64,000 nt of DNA from assembly GCA_958510875.1 (NCBI GenBank), contig OY294068.1:201983997-202047996 (forward strand). Direction: 5' to 3'. The notes under the pieces are model-generated. The model ran no database searches and had not been told where the DNA came from. It worked only from the letters and a program-made list of their open reading frames with translations. The translations under genes were made by a program, and so were the position numbers. Origin of the DNA: Endomychus coccineus. Lineage: Eukaryota; Arthropoda; Insecta; Coleoptera; Endomychidae. Shown here piece after piece: positions 22,257 through 34,555 of the stretch (its first letter is position 1; each line of letters begins with the position of its first letter).

Positions 22257-25200
22257 TTAACCGGAAGAATCATTCTTTCCTCTACTAAAGCCCATCTTTA
22301 CAGCTAGTTTGGAATAGTGCAAATTGAAATCCATCCTGAAAATATCAGAAAAGAATTAATGTGATGCCATTTATTGCTATAACATGGACAGCTCACCAAA
22401 TAGGAAAGCGGGAAAGCAAAGGAATACACAGGAAAATTCATAGGTTCACAATATGTACAGGCTTGAATCAATATCTGGATAAATATTAACAATTCTAAGA
22501 AACGAAAATCAAATTAGATCTAATCAAAGAATTCTGGACCGTGAGTCTGTAGGCGTGTTGCTATGGTCATACAGTGGATTAATCATGCTACAAGTATTAT
22601 AATTTAATAAACCTACCTATATAACAGATTAAACAGTCTTTCATGTTCTCTTGTTTCTTTATTGATCTCGTTTATTTGATCCAAGAGCGTCATCAAAGCT
22701 GTGGAGAATTCTAAATCGAATTGAGCTATCTTATCCTTGAAGCTCGGCATTGTTTCTTCATCATTTGACGCTTGCAGTACGACATCGGTCTACCAAGACC
22801 CACATAGATTCAATAGCATTAGTGATGTTTTTCAAGAGTTTCGTGAGAAAATCGTAGTAACTGTTTCGCATTATTGACACGCAAACTGGACATTTTTCAA
22901 AATTGAAGTATTTTCGCGAAAGAGTATTCGTCCCAGATAAGAATAATTCAAGTGTACGCAAACTTATCTTCATCCCGGGTAACGTTTTAATTTCGATGTC
23001 CAATGTTCGAGTTGCCGAGTGTAGATTATTTATTTGGAATAAGTGGTATACACTCTGCAAATTAAAAATCGGACAGACGAACCGTTACAACGCAAAACTA
23101 AGACCAACAATTTCGGGACGAATTTTATCCATTTGCCTTATAAATAATTCGAAACTGTTACTAATTACAATATGTGCATTGCAGAGCTTCAATCGTATAG
23201 AAGAAAAATTTAGTACAGTTTTGAGGTTATATAGAAATTAACAGTTATTTTTTGTTACATGTCAAAAATTCGGAGTTCTGCGATCACTATATGATATACC
23301 CCTGAAAGTATTTATCCAACAACATATTTCACGTTTTCTTAAGATCGTTTTACAGTCCGCAATTCTTGTTGCAATACACAATACACTTGATCAAAACCAT
23401 GTGCAGTACAGAAATTGCGTGCAAGTCTTTTGCCATTTTGTTAATTCTTGTGTTTCGTTTATTCTTTTACTTTCGATTTGGACTGTAGTTGTAAATTGTA
23501 AATTTTGTTGTATTGTAGTTTAAAACCAAAAAAAGCATTCCACATTGTTTCAAATTTCCTAGCAATATCTAACCATTCTGCAGCCAGAAATCTTAATGTT
23601 ATTATTAGTGTGAGCAATTTTGGACAACAGTTTTTTAAATATGTTTGTTGCCATCCTTAGAAAACTTTTCTATATCTGAAGCAATGATCTCTTCGTTAAA
23701 CCAATACTTCCTTTATTTTGGTTTAGGAAAGGCCTTACCCACCACCTTAGTTGTCTTCTTTCTCCAGTCTCTCTCGCCAAGGGAGCAGCGGCAGCAATAA
23801 TTATAGTAATTAAAGCAGCAACATTTTTGTTTTGTTTGTTTCTATTCAATTCTACATTAAACTAAATGAATTTAAAACATACAACGAATAAATTAATAAT
23901 TCTTAATTTTTCATTATTTTAGTATATCTTCTAAGGTTGGTAGAGAACTGAAGAATGCAATTGCAAGTGAAAATTGCCAAGTGCAAAACGTTTTGGCATA
24001 AGAAGTTGCAGGCCAGCTCGTGCAAGGTTAGTGTATTGCTGCAATACTATTGCAACAAGAATTGCGAACTGTAAGATGATCTTTAAAAAAATACGAAATC
24101 TCAGAATATAGGGGTTATATGAACTTTTACATAACTTATGCGTAATCTCCAATTTTTAATACAATTTGACCTAACTAAAATATAACGTTGAATTCTACGA
24201 TTGAAACTTTCGAGGATGACTTCGTTGGTTCAATAATAAATATTTTCTTAAATTTTATTGAGCTATGATCACAAATTAACGATTATCTCTTATAATTTAA
24301 ATCTCAAGTTCGTTTATTACAACTACAAATTATAACACAAATACAATAATACATGTATATATGCACATCTGAAAAGGGAAAAGGTAGTGTTTAGCCTCCC
24401 GATACCGGTAGCCATAATAGTCTAACCGCTATTTCATATACACAATTCAATGTCGATCCTGCATCAGTTGTAAATCGGCTTACATACTTTTGCTTCCAAT
24501 AAAAGCGTAAATCCAAAACTCCAAGCGGCGAGGTAAGCGCAGGTTTGTTTGTTACATTTTTCACGGGTTAGTTTATTAAATTTTTAAATATTTTAAGGAA
24601 TATTAGGTTAATAGGTTATTTGAAATGTGATTGATTGATTGTTGTTCCGTCTTTGTTCGGGAGTTAATCGGGTACCGGTACCGACAGGCTAGAGCCGTAG
24701 CTCTAAAAATTAGCAGTTAAATTCTGACATGTATTTCAGATATCAATTCTTTTTTTATAAATTGAATTTAATTGTTAATAAAGAATGATTTCATAAGTAA
24801 TTTATTTTCATGTTAAGTTTTCGCGTTATAATAATTGAAAATGATACATTTGCCGTCAAAACGCCTGTGATTAGCTGATACGCGCGTGACGTCACGATTC
24901 TACTCTTTGAGGTGGTCGCCCGATAAAGTAAATGAGAAGTATGACCTTCAGCGAATACATATTTAACAAAGTGAATATAAAACAGAAGTGGCAATGGATA
25001 CAGGATTTTTAGGAGCTGATTTGCCAAAATCCAACTGCATGTGTTTCCTACTTAACTTGTCATGAGCGTTCCGTGATTGAAGTATTGTAACGGTTTCTAT
25101 GTCCTCCAACTGCTATTCAAGCATTTCAAGGTTATGATTCTTACACATATAGTAACGCATTTCCGTCAATTAACACTGAATGTTGCAAAAAAATATATAT

Positions 25201-28200
25201 CAATGCTCAATATTAATATCAAAATTATGTTTGCAAATAGAATATGTTGAATTTATATTCATATTCATGTCTTTGCCTCGATTCAATTCTAACCACGTTT
25301 TCCGGTGGTTGACTTCTCTTGATACATGAATAAACGTTTTTGACGTATTTTTGCTTCATTTTGTAACACTACTCGTTTACTATTTTTATAGTTACTATTA
25401 AATCACGTGAATTACGTTTTTGCCCACTGAGTATATTGTCAATCGGTAAAGACTGAAGAGTAGAACGATGACGTCACAGTGCGTTCAGAATAGAATGGGT
25501 TTTTCCGCCGCGTTTTCGTTAAATTTAAATCAAATTGTTTTATGATACTTTGTAAGTTGTGGAAATTAAGATTGCAAGAAAAAAAGTTAAAGTTTTTTCT
25601 CTTATTGGTCAGAACCTAATTACGAAGGCGAAAGGTTGACATGCTGGATCCATTTGAGTTTATTATCAAATATAGGTATTATATAGACTTATGGACGTCC
25701 AGTTTTTCAAACTTCAATCGATCATTATCAATGGAAGCGCGGTTTGTTACAAGAAAGCTATGATTTTATTATTTTTTCAAAGTTTATATTTATTTTGCAT
25801 TGGTCAATCAAATAAAAAGGTAGCATAGTAAAAATGATAACTTACCATAGCATAGAAATAAAATTTTAGGCTCGCTGTTATTAACTAAGAAACTCTTCAG
25901 ATAGATGATCTAATTCAATAAACAGAAACATATCTTGGAAATGAAACGAAAACAGGGGGAAGAGTATACATCTAATCAAAAACCGATTCTATCTACACGA
26001 AAAAAAAGGCACATTACATTGTGAAAACATGCAACATAGCTAAGCTTTTATGCAATGTGATGATGGGGATGAGTTGAAAATACCTGTGCTGTAAACGAGT
26101 CGTAAAATGAGTTTGGTAATGATCCCAGTTCCGCTTCCACGAAGTAGCGTTGTGTCCGCTATGCCATAGTGCAAGTGAAAAACAAAAAAATATGCCAATT
26201 GTTACAACACTAACGATATATTTTACAATAATATTAAAATTTATCTACAGGTATATGATATTTTTGATCATAATAATAATAATAGCGGCAAATATAATTG
26301 AATATACAGGTGCGGTAAGTAACAAACCAGTAAGTCTTCTTTTGTGGACGTACAGTAGAAACATAAAGGACCAATCGTAATACAAATTACCAAGTGAAAG
26401 TTCACTAGCGAGAGTGAATATGAAATTACGCATTTCAAATGAGTTATAATGGCTGGAAGACTTAAAGACTTGAAGGTATCGATTTCAATGTTGCAGAGTA
26501 TAGATAAATTCCTCGTGATGGCGACCTATAATCTGCAACTTGGAAATTGGACATTGAAAGTTTAATGAAACTGTAAATGTTTCGGAACTTTGTATAGCTG
26601 TGTTACCATTGTACTTCAAATTTTAATAATACTCAGGAGATAAATCCTGGAGGGACCTTACTTCATTAATGCCCGGTATCGAAGCAGAAAGCATCGATGA
26701 CATGAAAACAAACGCATTGAAAAGACAACTTACCTGCATAAATTGACAAAATTGGACACAAATTGCTAAAATGCTGACGATAGTGTGTAAAATTTGAGGT
26801 ATGGTTAACATACAGTCCCTTAAACAACTGTCCAGGAAGTCCGCGTGACAATACAAGACTTCATCCACGTTATTGACCTACAAACGTTACAATTTAATCG
26901 AATTAACTGTGAACAAATTCTCAGAACGTACTTTGGCGATTTTCTGCATTAGCGCGCACCAATGCGGCTCTATAACTTCGACCATCATGTGATACTCTAA
27001 ATTCTGTACGCAATGCAACATTTTCTGTCGCAGAGAAAACGCCGCCCTGTATTGTTGGGCATCTTCGAACGCGAACTTCTTAGCGACCTTGTTCGCCCTC
27101 CAAACTTGACAGATCATGCGATCGACTTGCTTGCAATAAAATAAATGGCGGAATATCATCTGGTAACACGCTAAGGATTTTCTGTTCAGAATCAGCGACA
27201 ACGGCCAGTGGACTTTGTAGCTGAAGGCGAATGTTTCGATGACCGAGAGATTCTTCTTTTCCTGTGCAGATCTGTATTCTGTGAAAAGTATCATCATCAT
27301 CACACTTTAAACTATATTAAATATGGCGGAAAGATTAAAATTTACAAGACACCAAAACTCACCTTGTTCTGCATTCGTTTGAATACTGAGTATTTTGAAC
27401 ATTTGAAATTGTAAATCGTGCTGTAACAATTCCGTACCCAGATCGTCTTTATACGGATCGTTAACGGCACTCGACATTCTCAATGCCAAATCCATCAACG
27501 CTTCCAGACGCCCTTGTATCACGTCTCCCACGTTCTTACTCAGTTCCTTTTCAGTCAGCGTGAGGAAAGTCACTATAAAATCGCCCTTCTCCAATAGAAA
27601 ATAATGTTTGACAGATCGCAATCTGCCAATGAGATCTTCCTCTTTGATCACCAAATCCAGTAACGTTTGACTAGCGAAAGTGTAAGCACGTTCTATTGCT
27701 TGAAGGTAGTGCTTTTCCTCGGTTTTGTACTCTATTGGGAGCACTTTGGACTTGTGGGGCTTTCCTAAAAAGGAACGTCACAAAAATAAAATATAAACTT
27801 TACATGATTTTCATAATCAACTTACTACATAAGATTATGTGTGTACGTGTGGGAATTACCTCTAATATTAATAATTATGATCATATAATAAAATTAAGAC
27901 TGATTGTTATGATTTCTAAGTTGCAGAGTGTTAATCGGTTAATTTACCGATATACACTCTGCAACTTAGAAATCGAACATCGAAATCATTGATGCACTGT
28001 AAATGTTTTAGGTCTTATATAAATGAGTTGATACCATGTTCTTCATGTTCCCAAAATAAAATTCCTTGGTTTAATTTTACGATTACCCTTTAAATTCCTA
28101 TTTTCCCGTTTCCGCCAACTTACCACATTGCCTGATTACATTCAGATACTTTCCCGCTTTCAATATTATATCAGAAACTGATTCCAGGAATTTGGGAATC

Positions 28201-31200
28201 CTTTCCCTTCTAATGGCGTACTTTTTCTCCCAATAATCGGACGAATAGTCCACTGGCATGTCTTCCCGTTGGACTACCTCGTTGTCTTCAATCAGAAACT
28301 GAAAAAAAATATGCATCAAAGCTGGAATATATATCTTAAATTGATGGATCACAAACTTCGTCTTGATTCAATCAATTTCGAATGCGGATCACAATAACTA
28401 CCTCATTAATAGGGTCTGTGATGATGCCTCTGTAGATCCACATGGAAAGCATTTTCATATAAGGTACACAAGCAGCCTCCATCAATTTGACGCAAATATG
28501 TTGAGATTTGTCGTTACCCAAAGATCCCGTTATTCCGTCATGCAGCAAACTTAATACTTTTCCACCACGTGCGTCCGACTGAAATGAATCATTGTAAGTC
28601 GAGCTTATCGTGATCAAAGGCTCTATAAAACAGCGCAGCGGCTTTGTCTATAGTCAGGGGCCTCCAAACTAATGCCCGCGGGCCAAAACCGGTCTGCCAG
28701 TGTCATCAATCCGGTATTCAATCATAAGTTAGATAAAAAGACACAGAATGATAATAACTCTGTTTTATTTACTTGCTAGGTAAAGCTTAATGACAAGTAT
28801 AATACGCAGAAAATTTAACTTAAGCATAATAACCAGCAAATAATTGAAAAGTTCCTGTATATTTTGAGTATTTTGAAAATGTTTCTTTCCATAACGACGT
28901 TTAATGTTATATTTTTTGAGAACGGCTTTGGTTTCATTGTAAATCAAACATAGTTTCTTCTTTCGGGACTCAATTACGAAATATTAAAAGTTCCATTGAT
29001 CTTTGAATGTTCTGAATTCACTATCTACTTTTCGATTCTTTTCCATACTAGTGAATCACACACAAAAACAACAAGTGAAATCAAAATACTGTTACGAAGA
29101 TGTCTTTTAAACGCATACAAACACGTTTTAAGGAGCTAAACACTACTTTATTTCACAACATTTTCGCTTCCTTCGCCTTCCCTAGACAGACTGACTCGCG
29201 GTCACGCCGCTAGCCTTTTTAAACTCCAATTACTGCCATCTAGAAGTGAGTGGAATACACCAGAACTTTCTCGAAACAACGAGATTATTCGCGAATGTTT
29301 AACTGCTACTGCGCTTTCGAAAGTACTACTAGCGCTATCTGTTAGCGATAAAGGGTACTCGGCGACAGTATGGCCCTAAGACTGGAAAGTTTGGAGACCC
29401 CAGGTGCATAGTAACTCTGGCTGGAAGTTACGAACTTACACTTACCTTACTGATGGTTGTTGCTATGTTTGCTGTAACTGAGAAACTCTGCAAGTTTCTC
29501 TGCACAAAAAACCATAATTTCTGCAAATTCAAATGTCCAGCTCGGAATTCACTTTCTAGTTTAGTTACAAACAGCTGAAAAATCCACAATACCAATGGTA
29601 ATCAGTACATAACCATAGAATTTTTAAATATTTTATTCTAATGGTTTCTAAATAGAAAACGTTAAATATTACATTTTGAATGAAAATGCTAACGCTAAAA
29701 TCATCACAATCTGCAATATGGTAAGTTTTAATTACAGGAACCTGTAACGGGACTCCATCTATCGTGATTCATTTGAAACCATGAAAGATAACTGTAAGGC
29801 ATATTTTTGTAATTTGCCTCCATTTTGATTTTCTAATAGACCCATTAACGAACGCAACGTCATCACTTGCCGTGTCTTAATATCCAAAAAAAGCACGGAA
29901 CTTTTTACATTTTTAGGATGGCGAGCTTGATGCGGAATTATCTTGTCATCATTATGTCAGTTTAAATGACAGTGTCGAGCATCAACAACTCAAGAAGAGA
30001 AAGTCATCGACGTGTCCAGTGGAAGAATTGATTTCAGTTAATACACAATATGGTTTAGATATTTGTACTAATAGTCGTTTTCTAGTGTTATTGCTCTTTC
30101 CAGTAGAGACGAAACTAAAATTACGGAAACAAAAGCGATCACAGAACCACTGAATCAAATTTTGACTTTCAAAATTAAGATGTTACCAACCACCATAAAA
30201 ATCCCTAAATGGACTAAATTAAACATTTTTGTTTAAAAACGGCATAAAAAGGGCAAATTACAAAAAATAGTATAAACAACTCGTTTCCTAAGACCTTGAA
30301 GCACTCATTCTTTAAAAGAACTCGTGGCTTCGCCACTCGTTTTTTAAACTTGAATTCGTGCTTTAAGACGAGTCTTAGGAAACTCGTTCTTTAATATACT
30401 ATTATAAGATTTACAGATGATATAATTGAAAACAGTTCACGGTCGCAATGAATTCAAAACTAGAGTTAACACACACACAGAAAATAGTGTCAAAAATAGC
30501 TAATTCTTAGCTTAATGTAGCTCTCAACTCACTGTATGATCTTTAATGAATAAACTCATAACTTCTGCAAGCGCATTGTTCACTTGACCAAATTCAAACC
30601 TCATTTTCTCTTCAGTAAATCGCTGTATTGTGGAATAATTCGTGGCTAAGGGAAGAATCTGTTTGACCAATTCTCGCAATGACAAAGGAACATTATCGTT
30701 TATTTTGAATGTCCTTTCACAGTGCGGATCCCTCAGTTCTTCAGGTTCTATGTAACAGCCGGGCAGACCTATCAGCACATTGAGCAGATCGTCTATGAGT
30801 ATATTCTCTTGAGATATAACCGGCACCGTGGCATTGTAACTTCCTAGAGTATGACACAGGAAATCTGATGACATGGTGGGTCTCCTCTGAACCCATGACA
30901 TGATGGACGGAGTACTTGCTAGTGGCAAAGCCGAGGAGTTTAATTGTGAAGCCAAAGATGAGGAAACAGCATTTTCAGACTTGATTGTTGATCTTGTGAT
31001 GGCTTTTTTAAGGCGAGATCTAACCTGCAGTTAATAAACATATTCTTTTAAAATGAAAATAAGAATTTTTCTTCATGTTTGCCAACACTATTGTATACTA
31101 ATTGTGAATGTAGTTTTGATGCTTATCTAACAGATATTCTTTTAGTTCAAATTACATTGAAACTGAGCTTTTATTAACACTATATATTATTTATACAATA

Positions 31201-31712
31201 ATCTCAAATTAAGTGTAAAACTAACCTGTGGTAAATCATCCTTTGTGAAATCTGGTTTAATGTTGCAAACAGAATCCAATTTAGCTGTTCTGTGTAAAAA
31301 GCTTTTCAATCTAGTATCCTGCGAGATGAAATGTAATAATTGTATATATGGATCCAAAGAATCAACACTGGAAAACGTCAAATAAGATCAATGCAAAATA
31401 AACTTTTATAATGTTACTTTTTCTGTTTTAAATCTTCAAATTTTGATATAAATGGTTCTGGATCTTCTAAATCATCAGCAATGCGTTGTACTTGACTCAG
31501 GGAAGAAACTTGCGTCAATGAAAAACCTGATGTATCTGTATTGGATTTAATACTCTTCTGTAATGTCTCCAAAACTTTGTCAGGTGTGTTCTTAGCTCTA
31601 AAAATATAAATTGAATTGTTCCATGAACAAAGTAAATCAGTTGAATGATGCGTTCGTACCCAAGAATTTCCACCAATTCCGATACTAAGTGCTGCAGAGC
31701 AAATTCACTCAT
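22257..31712 (-). CDS. TUBGCP2: Gamma-tubulin complex component 2 (GCP2 / Grip84)
   Basis: Core subunit of the gamma-tubulin small complex, which with GCP3 holds two gamma-tubulins to nucleate microtubules at centrosomes. Exons: 31660-31712, 31418-31597, 31226-31367, 30533-31024, 29446-29574, 28402-28578, 28124-28298, 27363-27764, 26932-27278, 26734-26877, 22617-22789 and 22257-22335. They splice in frame to 830 residues (human ~900). GRIP1 landmarks: LLHDGITGS, YMKMLSMWIYRGIITDP, FLIEDNEVVQ and GKYLNVIRQCG. GRIP2 landmarks: WPLSLILNRKSLACYQMIFR, HLFYCKQVDR, LRQKMLHCVQNLEYHMM and DEVLYCHADFLDSCLRDCML. Intron 5 holds a hAT remnant and intron 10 (26733-22790) several foldback repeats. An AATAAA overlaps the region just after the stop. 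The gene is head to head with SRD5A3. Confidence 0.93.
22985..23075. repeat. Small inverted-repeat element, 'tgcagagtgta' family
   Basis: In GCP2 intron 10. Ends resemble gatttcgatgt...gagtgta and tacactctgcaa...aatcgg. Related copies are at 26475-26560 and 27910-27985. Confidence 0.4.
23260..24150. repeat. ~0.9-kb foldback element
   Basis: In GCP2 intron 10. The segment 23330-23400 (…cgcaattcttgttgcaatac) is matched in inverse near 24040-24075 (…tattgcaacaagaattgcg), and outer and inner parts also pair. The interior contains no recognisable gene. Confidence 0.5.
24395..24690. repeat. Inverted-repeat element with a shared internal segment
   Basis: Ends tagcctcccgataccggta and, inverted, taccggtaccgacaggcta. 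The inner stretch around 24545-24620 (tttttcacgggttagttt) recurs at 63530-63605. The phrase aactccaagcggcgaggt also recurs in the foldback at 49537-49757. Confidence 0.5.
24840..25520. repeat. Foldback with paired tgacgtca segments
   Basis: gtgacgtcacgattctactc near 24887 is mirrored by gagtagaacgatgacgtcac near 25459, with weaker pairing outside (aaaacgc). It lies in GCP2 intron 10. Confidence 0.4.
26475..26560. repeat. Small inverted-repeat element, 'tgcagagtgta' family
   Basis: cgatttcaatgttgcagagt at the left is mirrored by ctgcaacttggaaattg at the right. It lies in GCP2 intron 10. Confidence 0.45.
27910..27985. repeat. Small inverted-repeat element, 'tgcagagtgta' family
   Basis: The best copy: gatttctaagttgcagagtg is mirrored exactly by cactctgcaacttagaaatc, with a ~20-bp loop. 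It lies in GCP2 intron 7, between exons 8 and 7. Confidence 0.65.
28658..29403 (-). mobile_element. hAT-like transposon remnant with BED-finger fragment
   Basis: In GCP2 intron 5. The termini caggggcctccaaact and agtttggagaccccag form inverted repeats of hAT type (CAGGGG...). The minus strand (about 28990-28760) encodes KKKLCLIYNETKAVLKKYNI and KRRYGKKH, which resembles the N-terminal BED-type zinc finger of hAT transposases of the SCAND3/ZBED/GTF2IRD2 kind. One zinc cysteine appears changed to tyrosine. The rest of the transposase is missing. Confidence 0.65.
30265..30405. repeat. Foldback MITE
   Basis: A ~140-bp element in GCP2 intron 4. The arms pair around the centre cgtggcttcgccacg (aactcgtttcctaagac at the left, gtcttaggaaactcgtt at the right), and the outer aatagtat/atactatt also pair. 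Confidence 0.7.
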
Positions 31713-32696
31713 TACTTAGCAGCATGAAATTTTGAAATTTAATTTTAAACCTTAGATTTCACTACCAATCTAATCAATAAATTGGAACTGATATGTAGTT
31801 GACACTGACAGATTTCTAACCTAACTTTTTCTTGTCTTGTTAAAAAGCTATAGAATTGTTCTCCTAATTAGTTTTTCATTCTGTGTACTACAGTTTCTAA
31901 AATCAATAGGCAACCAAAGATACAGACAACTGTTTTATAAGTTGTCTATATTGTACGCAACTAATAATACAAGCCTACTGTTTTATAAGTTGCCTAATTA
32001 AAACGCAACCAATATTACAAATGATTGTTATGTTAGTTGCCTATTCAAAATACAACTAATAATTCGAACCTGCCTTGCAACTTGCAATAATTATGGCAAT
32101 GATTAGAATATCATTTCAGATTTCAAAATGTAATTTATCTGTCTGGTGCAAACTGCGATATCTTGTGTTCGATTTTGGATTAGTTATACTCCAATCGAAA
32201 CGAAGTTCGTAAAAATAAACTTATTAACGAATCGAATTTCTAATCTGTATCTGGAACTGTGAGTCGTGATTTCATTTAATTATAGTGATGAGTGAATATA
32301 AATTTAGATCTTATTTCTTTTATAAGTTATCTGAAGATAAACAAAGATTTTGCATTAATTTTGCGCCCCGAAACTAAACCTGAAAATAATAAAAATGTAA
32401 TTGAAAATTGAAATGTGAACTGTGAATTAACCCTCAAATGTAATTTGAAATTAAATTTTCATTTAAATTCAAATTACATATGTAAACTAAATATTTAGTT
32501 TGATTTAGATACAGTACGGAGATGTTCCTCAACTGTATTCAATTTGAATTTTCAGATTAAAAATTTGATTTTTATTTAACTTTCACCAAAAGTGTGTCAG
32601 GTACTGAGTAGAGCAATTTCTCATTAATTGCTAGATTACATTACTAATGTTCTTCAATGGTTTTCTAAAATTCGTACAACAAACTTGTACTCTACA
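31713..32696. promoter_or_regulatory. Divergent promoter region of GCP2 and SRD5A3
   Basis: A ~1-kb interval between two ATGs pointing away from each other, so both promoters must lie here or in 5' exons within it. It contains the ~48-bp tandem repeat at 31911-32080. No TATA box was assigned with confidence. Confidence 0.5.
31911..32080. repeat. ~48-bp tandem repeat, about 3.5 copies
   Basis: Diverged units begin caac(c/t)aa and share tgttttataagttg(c/t)cta. Periods of 47-48 bp were read by eye. It sits in the GCP2/SRD5A3 divergent promoter. Confidence 0.6.
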
Positions 32697-34335
32697 ATGT
32701 GGCCGTTCAACTGTGTGAAAATATTCTTTGCTTTGATATCATTTACTATCAGTATTATAGGAATTTCAATTTGCAAATTGGAAAAATATTTACCAGTATT
32801 TATAATACAAACTGCAAGATACGGAAAACACGCGTACAACGGAGATTCGTTCATTAAACTAATTGAAGTCCCAAAATCAAGTTTTAAACAATTTTATCAA
32901 CTTGCCATATTAGTTTGTACATTCTCTTACTATACTGTGTTTAGATGTTATGTTTTACACCAAGATGTACCTGAATATTTTATATGGTTAACAACTACAC
33001 TTGGTGGTAGTGATGCGAAAAGTCACACAAAAGGTATGAATTAATTCAGGAAATAGTGTTTATAACCAAATTTATAATTTTTCAGTTTCAGCAACAGAAG
33101 TTTTGATTGCAATGACTTTACTGACACTGCAATGTTATAGACGATTCTACGATACTCATTTTGTATCAGTGTTTGGGAAAAGAAGTAAAATCAACCTGTC
33201 ACATTACATTCTTGGCATGATTTTCTATCCTTTTGTTATATTAGCTATTTTATGTGAAGCTCCTAATTTCAATGGAACTTCATGTAAGTTTCTTCGACAA
33301 TGACAATATATTTCATTATAATAGAATGTTTCTAGTTCGACACAATTTGAATTTGTTAGATATTCATTTAGTGGATGTATTGGCTATTATAATATTTGTG
33401 TGGGCCTGGTGGCATCAACATGTGACAACTGTTATATTAGCCAATCTGAGGAAAACTAAAATGGGTAGGTATATTCAACTTCTTATTCTTATAACAAACT
33501 GTCATGCCACTGCAAAGTTAACCTTTATTTGACAGCATCCCAAGATTCTTTAGGTTAGATAAGTCATCAAATAGTGTATTGATTATTAAATGAATTAAAT
33601 GAGAATTCCAAAAATTAAACCATTTTTTAATTTATCAAAAATTACAGGGCAAGTGAACAACGACTACAAACTTCCAAAAGGAGACTGGTTTGAATATTTA
33701 TCTTCTCCTCATTGCACTGCTGAAATGTTGATGTATATTTGTTTAACTGTTGTTTTATGGAAAAACTCCACATGGTGGTATGTTCTTTTGTGGATTTTGA
33801 GCAATCAGGTAATAGTTTATATTTTATATTTTTTTAGTTTCTGAAAGTTTACTGAGCTGAAATAAAGATTATTATTACTTACCTAAATGCCATATATACA
33901 TAGGAAGTTAATGATTCTTAATATATAAATTCCCAAGAATTTATATATACTCCATACAAGGAAGTATAACAGGTATAGAAATGATTGTTACACTGCTTAA
34001 AAGGATATATTTGGGAATATGATTCAAATTAATTGTTTGACTACAAGTAGCAATTTTAATAGAAATGAATAAATAGAAAAAGTGATTTAAAAATTCAATT
34101 CATGGTAATATTGTTTTGAATCAATCATTTTATTTGGTAAATTTTGTGTGAATGATACCAAATAGATACAAACAATTTTAACCAATTTACTTTTGTGTAA
34201 TTTCATGAAAAATTGAAATTACTTCTTATATTATATTTTCAGATAACAACAATTATATGGACTCATTCCTGGTATGAAGGAAAGTTTGACTCATTTCCAA
34301 AGACAAGAAAAGCAATTATACCATTTGTTTACTGA
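32697..34335 (+). CDS. SRD5A3: Polyprenol reductase (SRD5A3)
   Basis: ER membrane enzyme that reduces the alpha-isoprene unit of polyprenol in dolichol synthesis for N-glycosylation, using NADPH. Exons 32697-33033, 33086-33283, 33336-33464, 33648-33808 and 34243-34335 splice in frame to 305 residues (human 318). Several hydrophobic segments are present, the first right after the start (MWPFNCVKIFFALISF). Family marks: ARYGK near residue 41, LTLQCYRRFYDTHFVSVF, WAWWHQHV, then the C-terminal GDWFEYLSSPHCTAEMLMYI and the end KFDSFPKTRKAIIPFVY. The ATG at 32697 is the first in frame; the frame is open to 32628 without another ATG. Introns 2 and 1 are only 52 bp. AATAAA lies at 34488. Confidence 0.93.
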
Positions 34336-34555
34336 TTTTATTCAACAGGATAAATTATCATCAGTTCCTACTGTTAGTTGTGATTATTCTATAGATTGTT
34401 AATTTATTTAATTCATAATACAAAGACAAATCAATCCATACATTTACATAATCTCAAATTATTGGATCTTGCAGCACATTAATTTGAAATAAATTTATTC
34501 AAAGATTGTCATCACTCAATATATTCATTTAATAAATTATTACAGTGAGTTTTAG

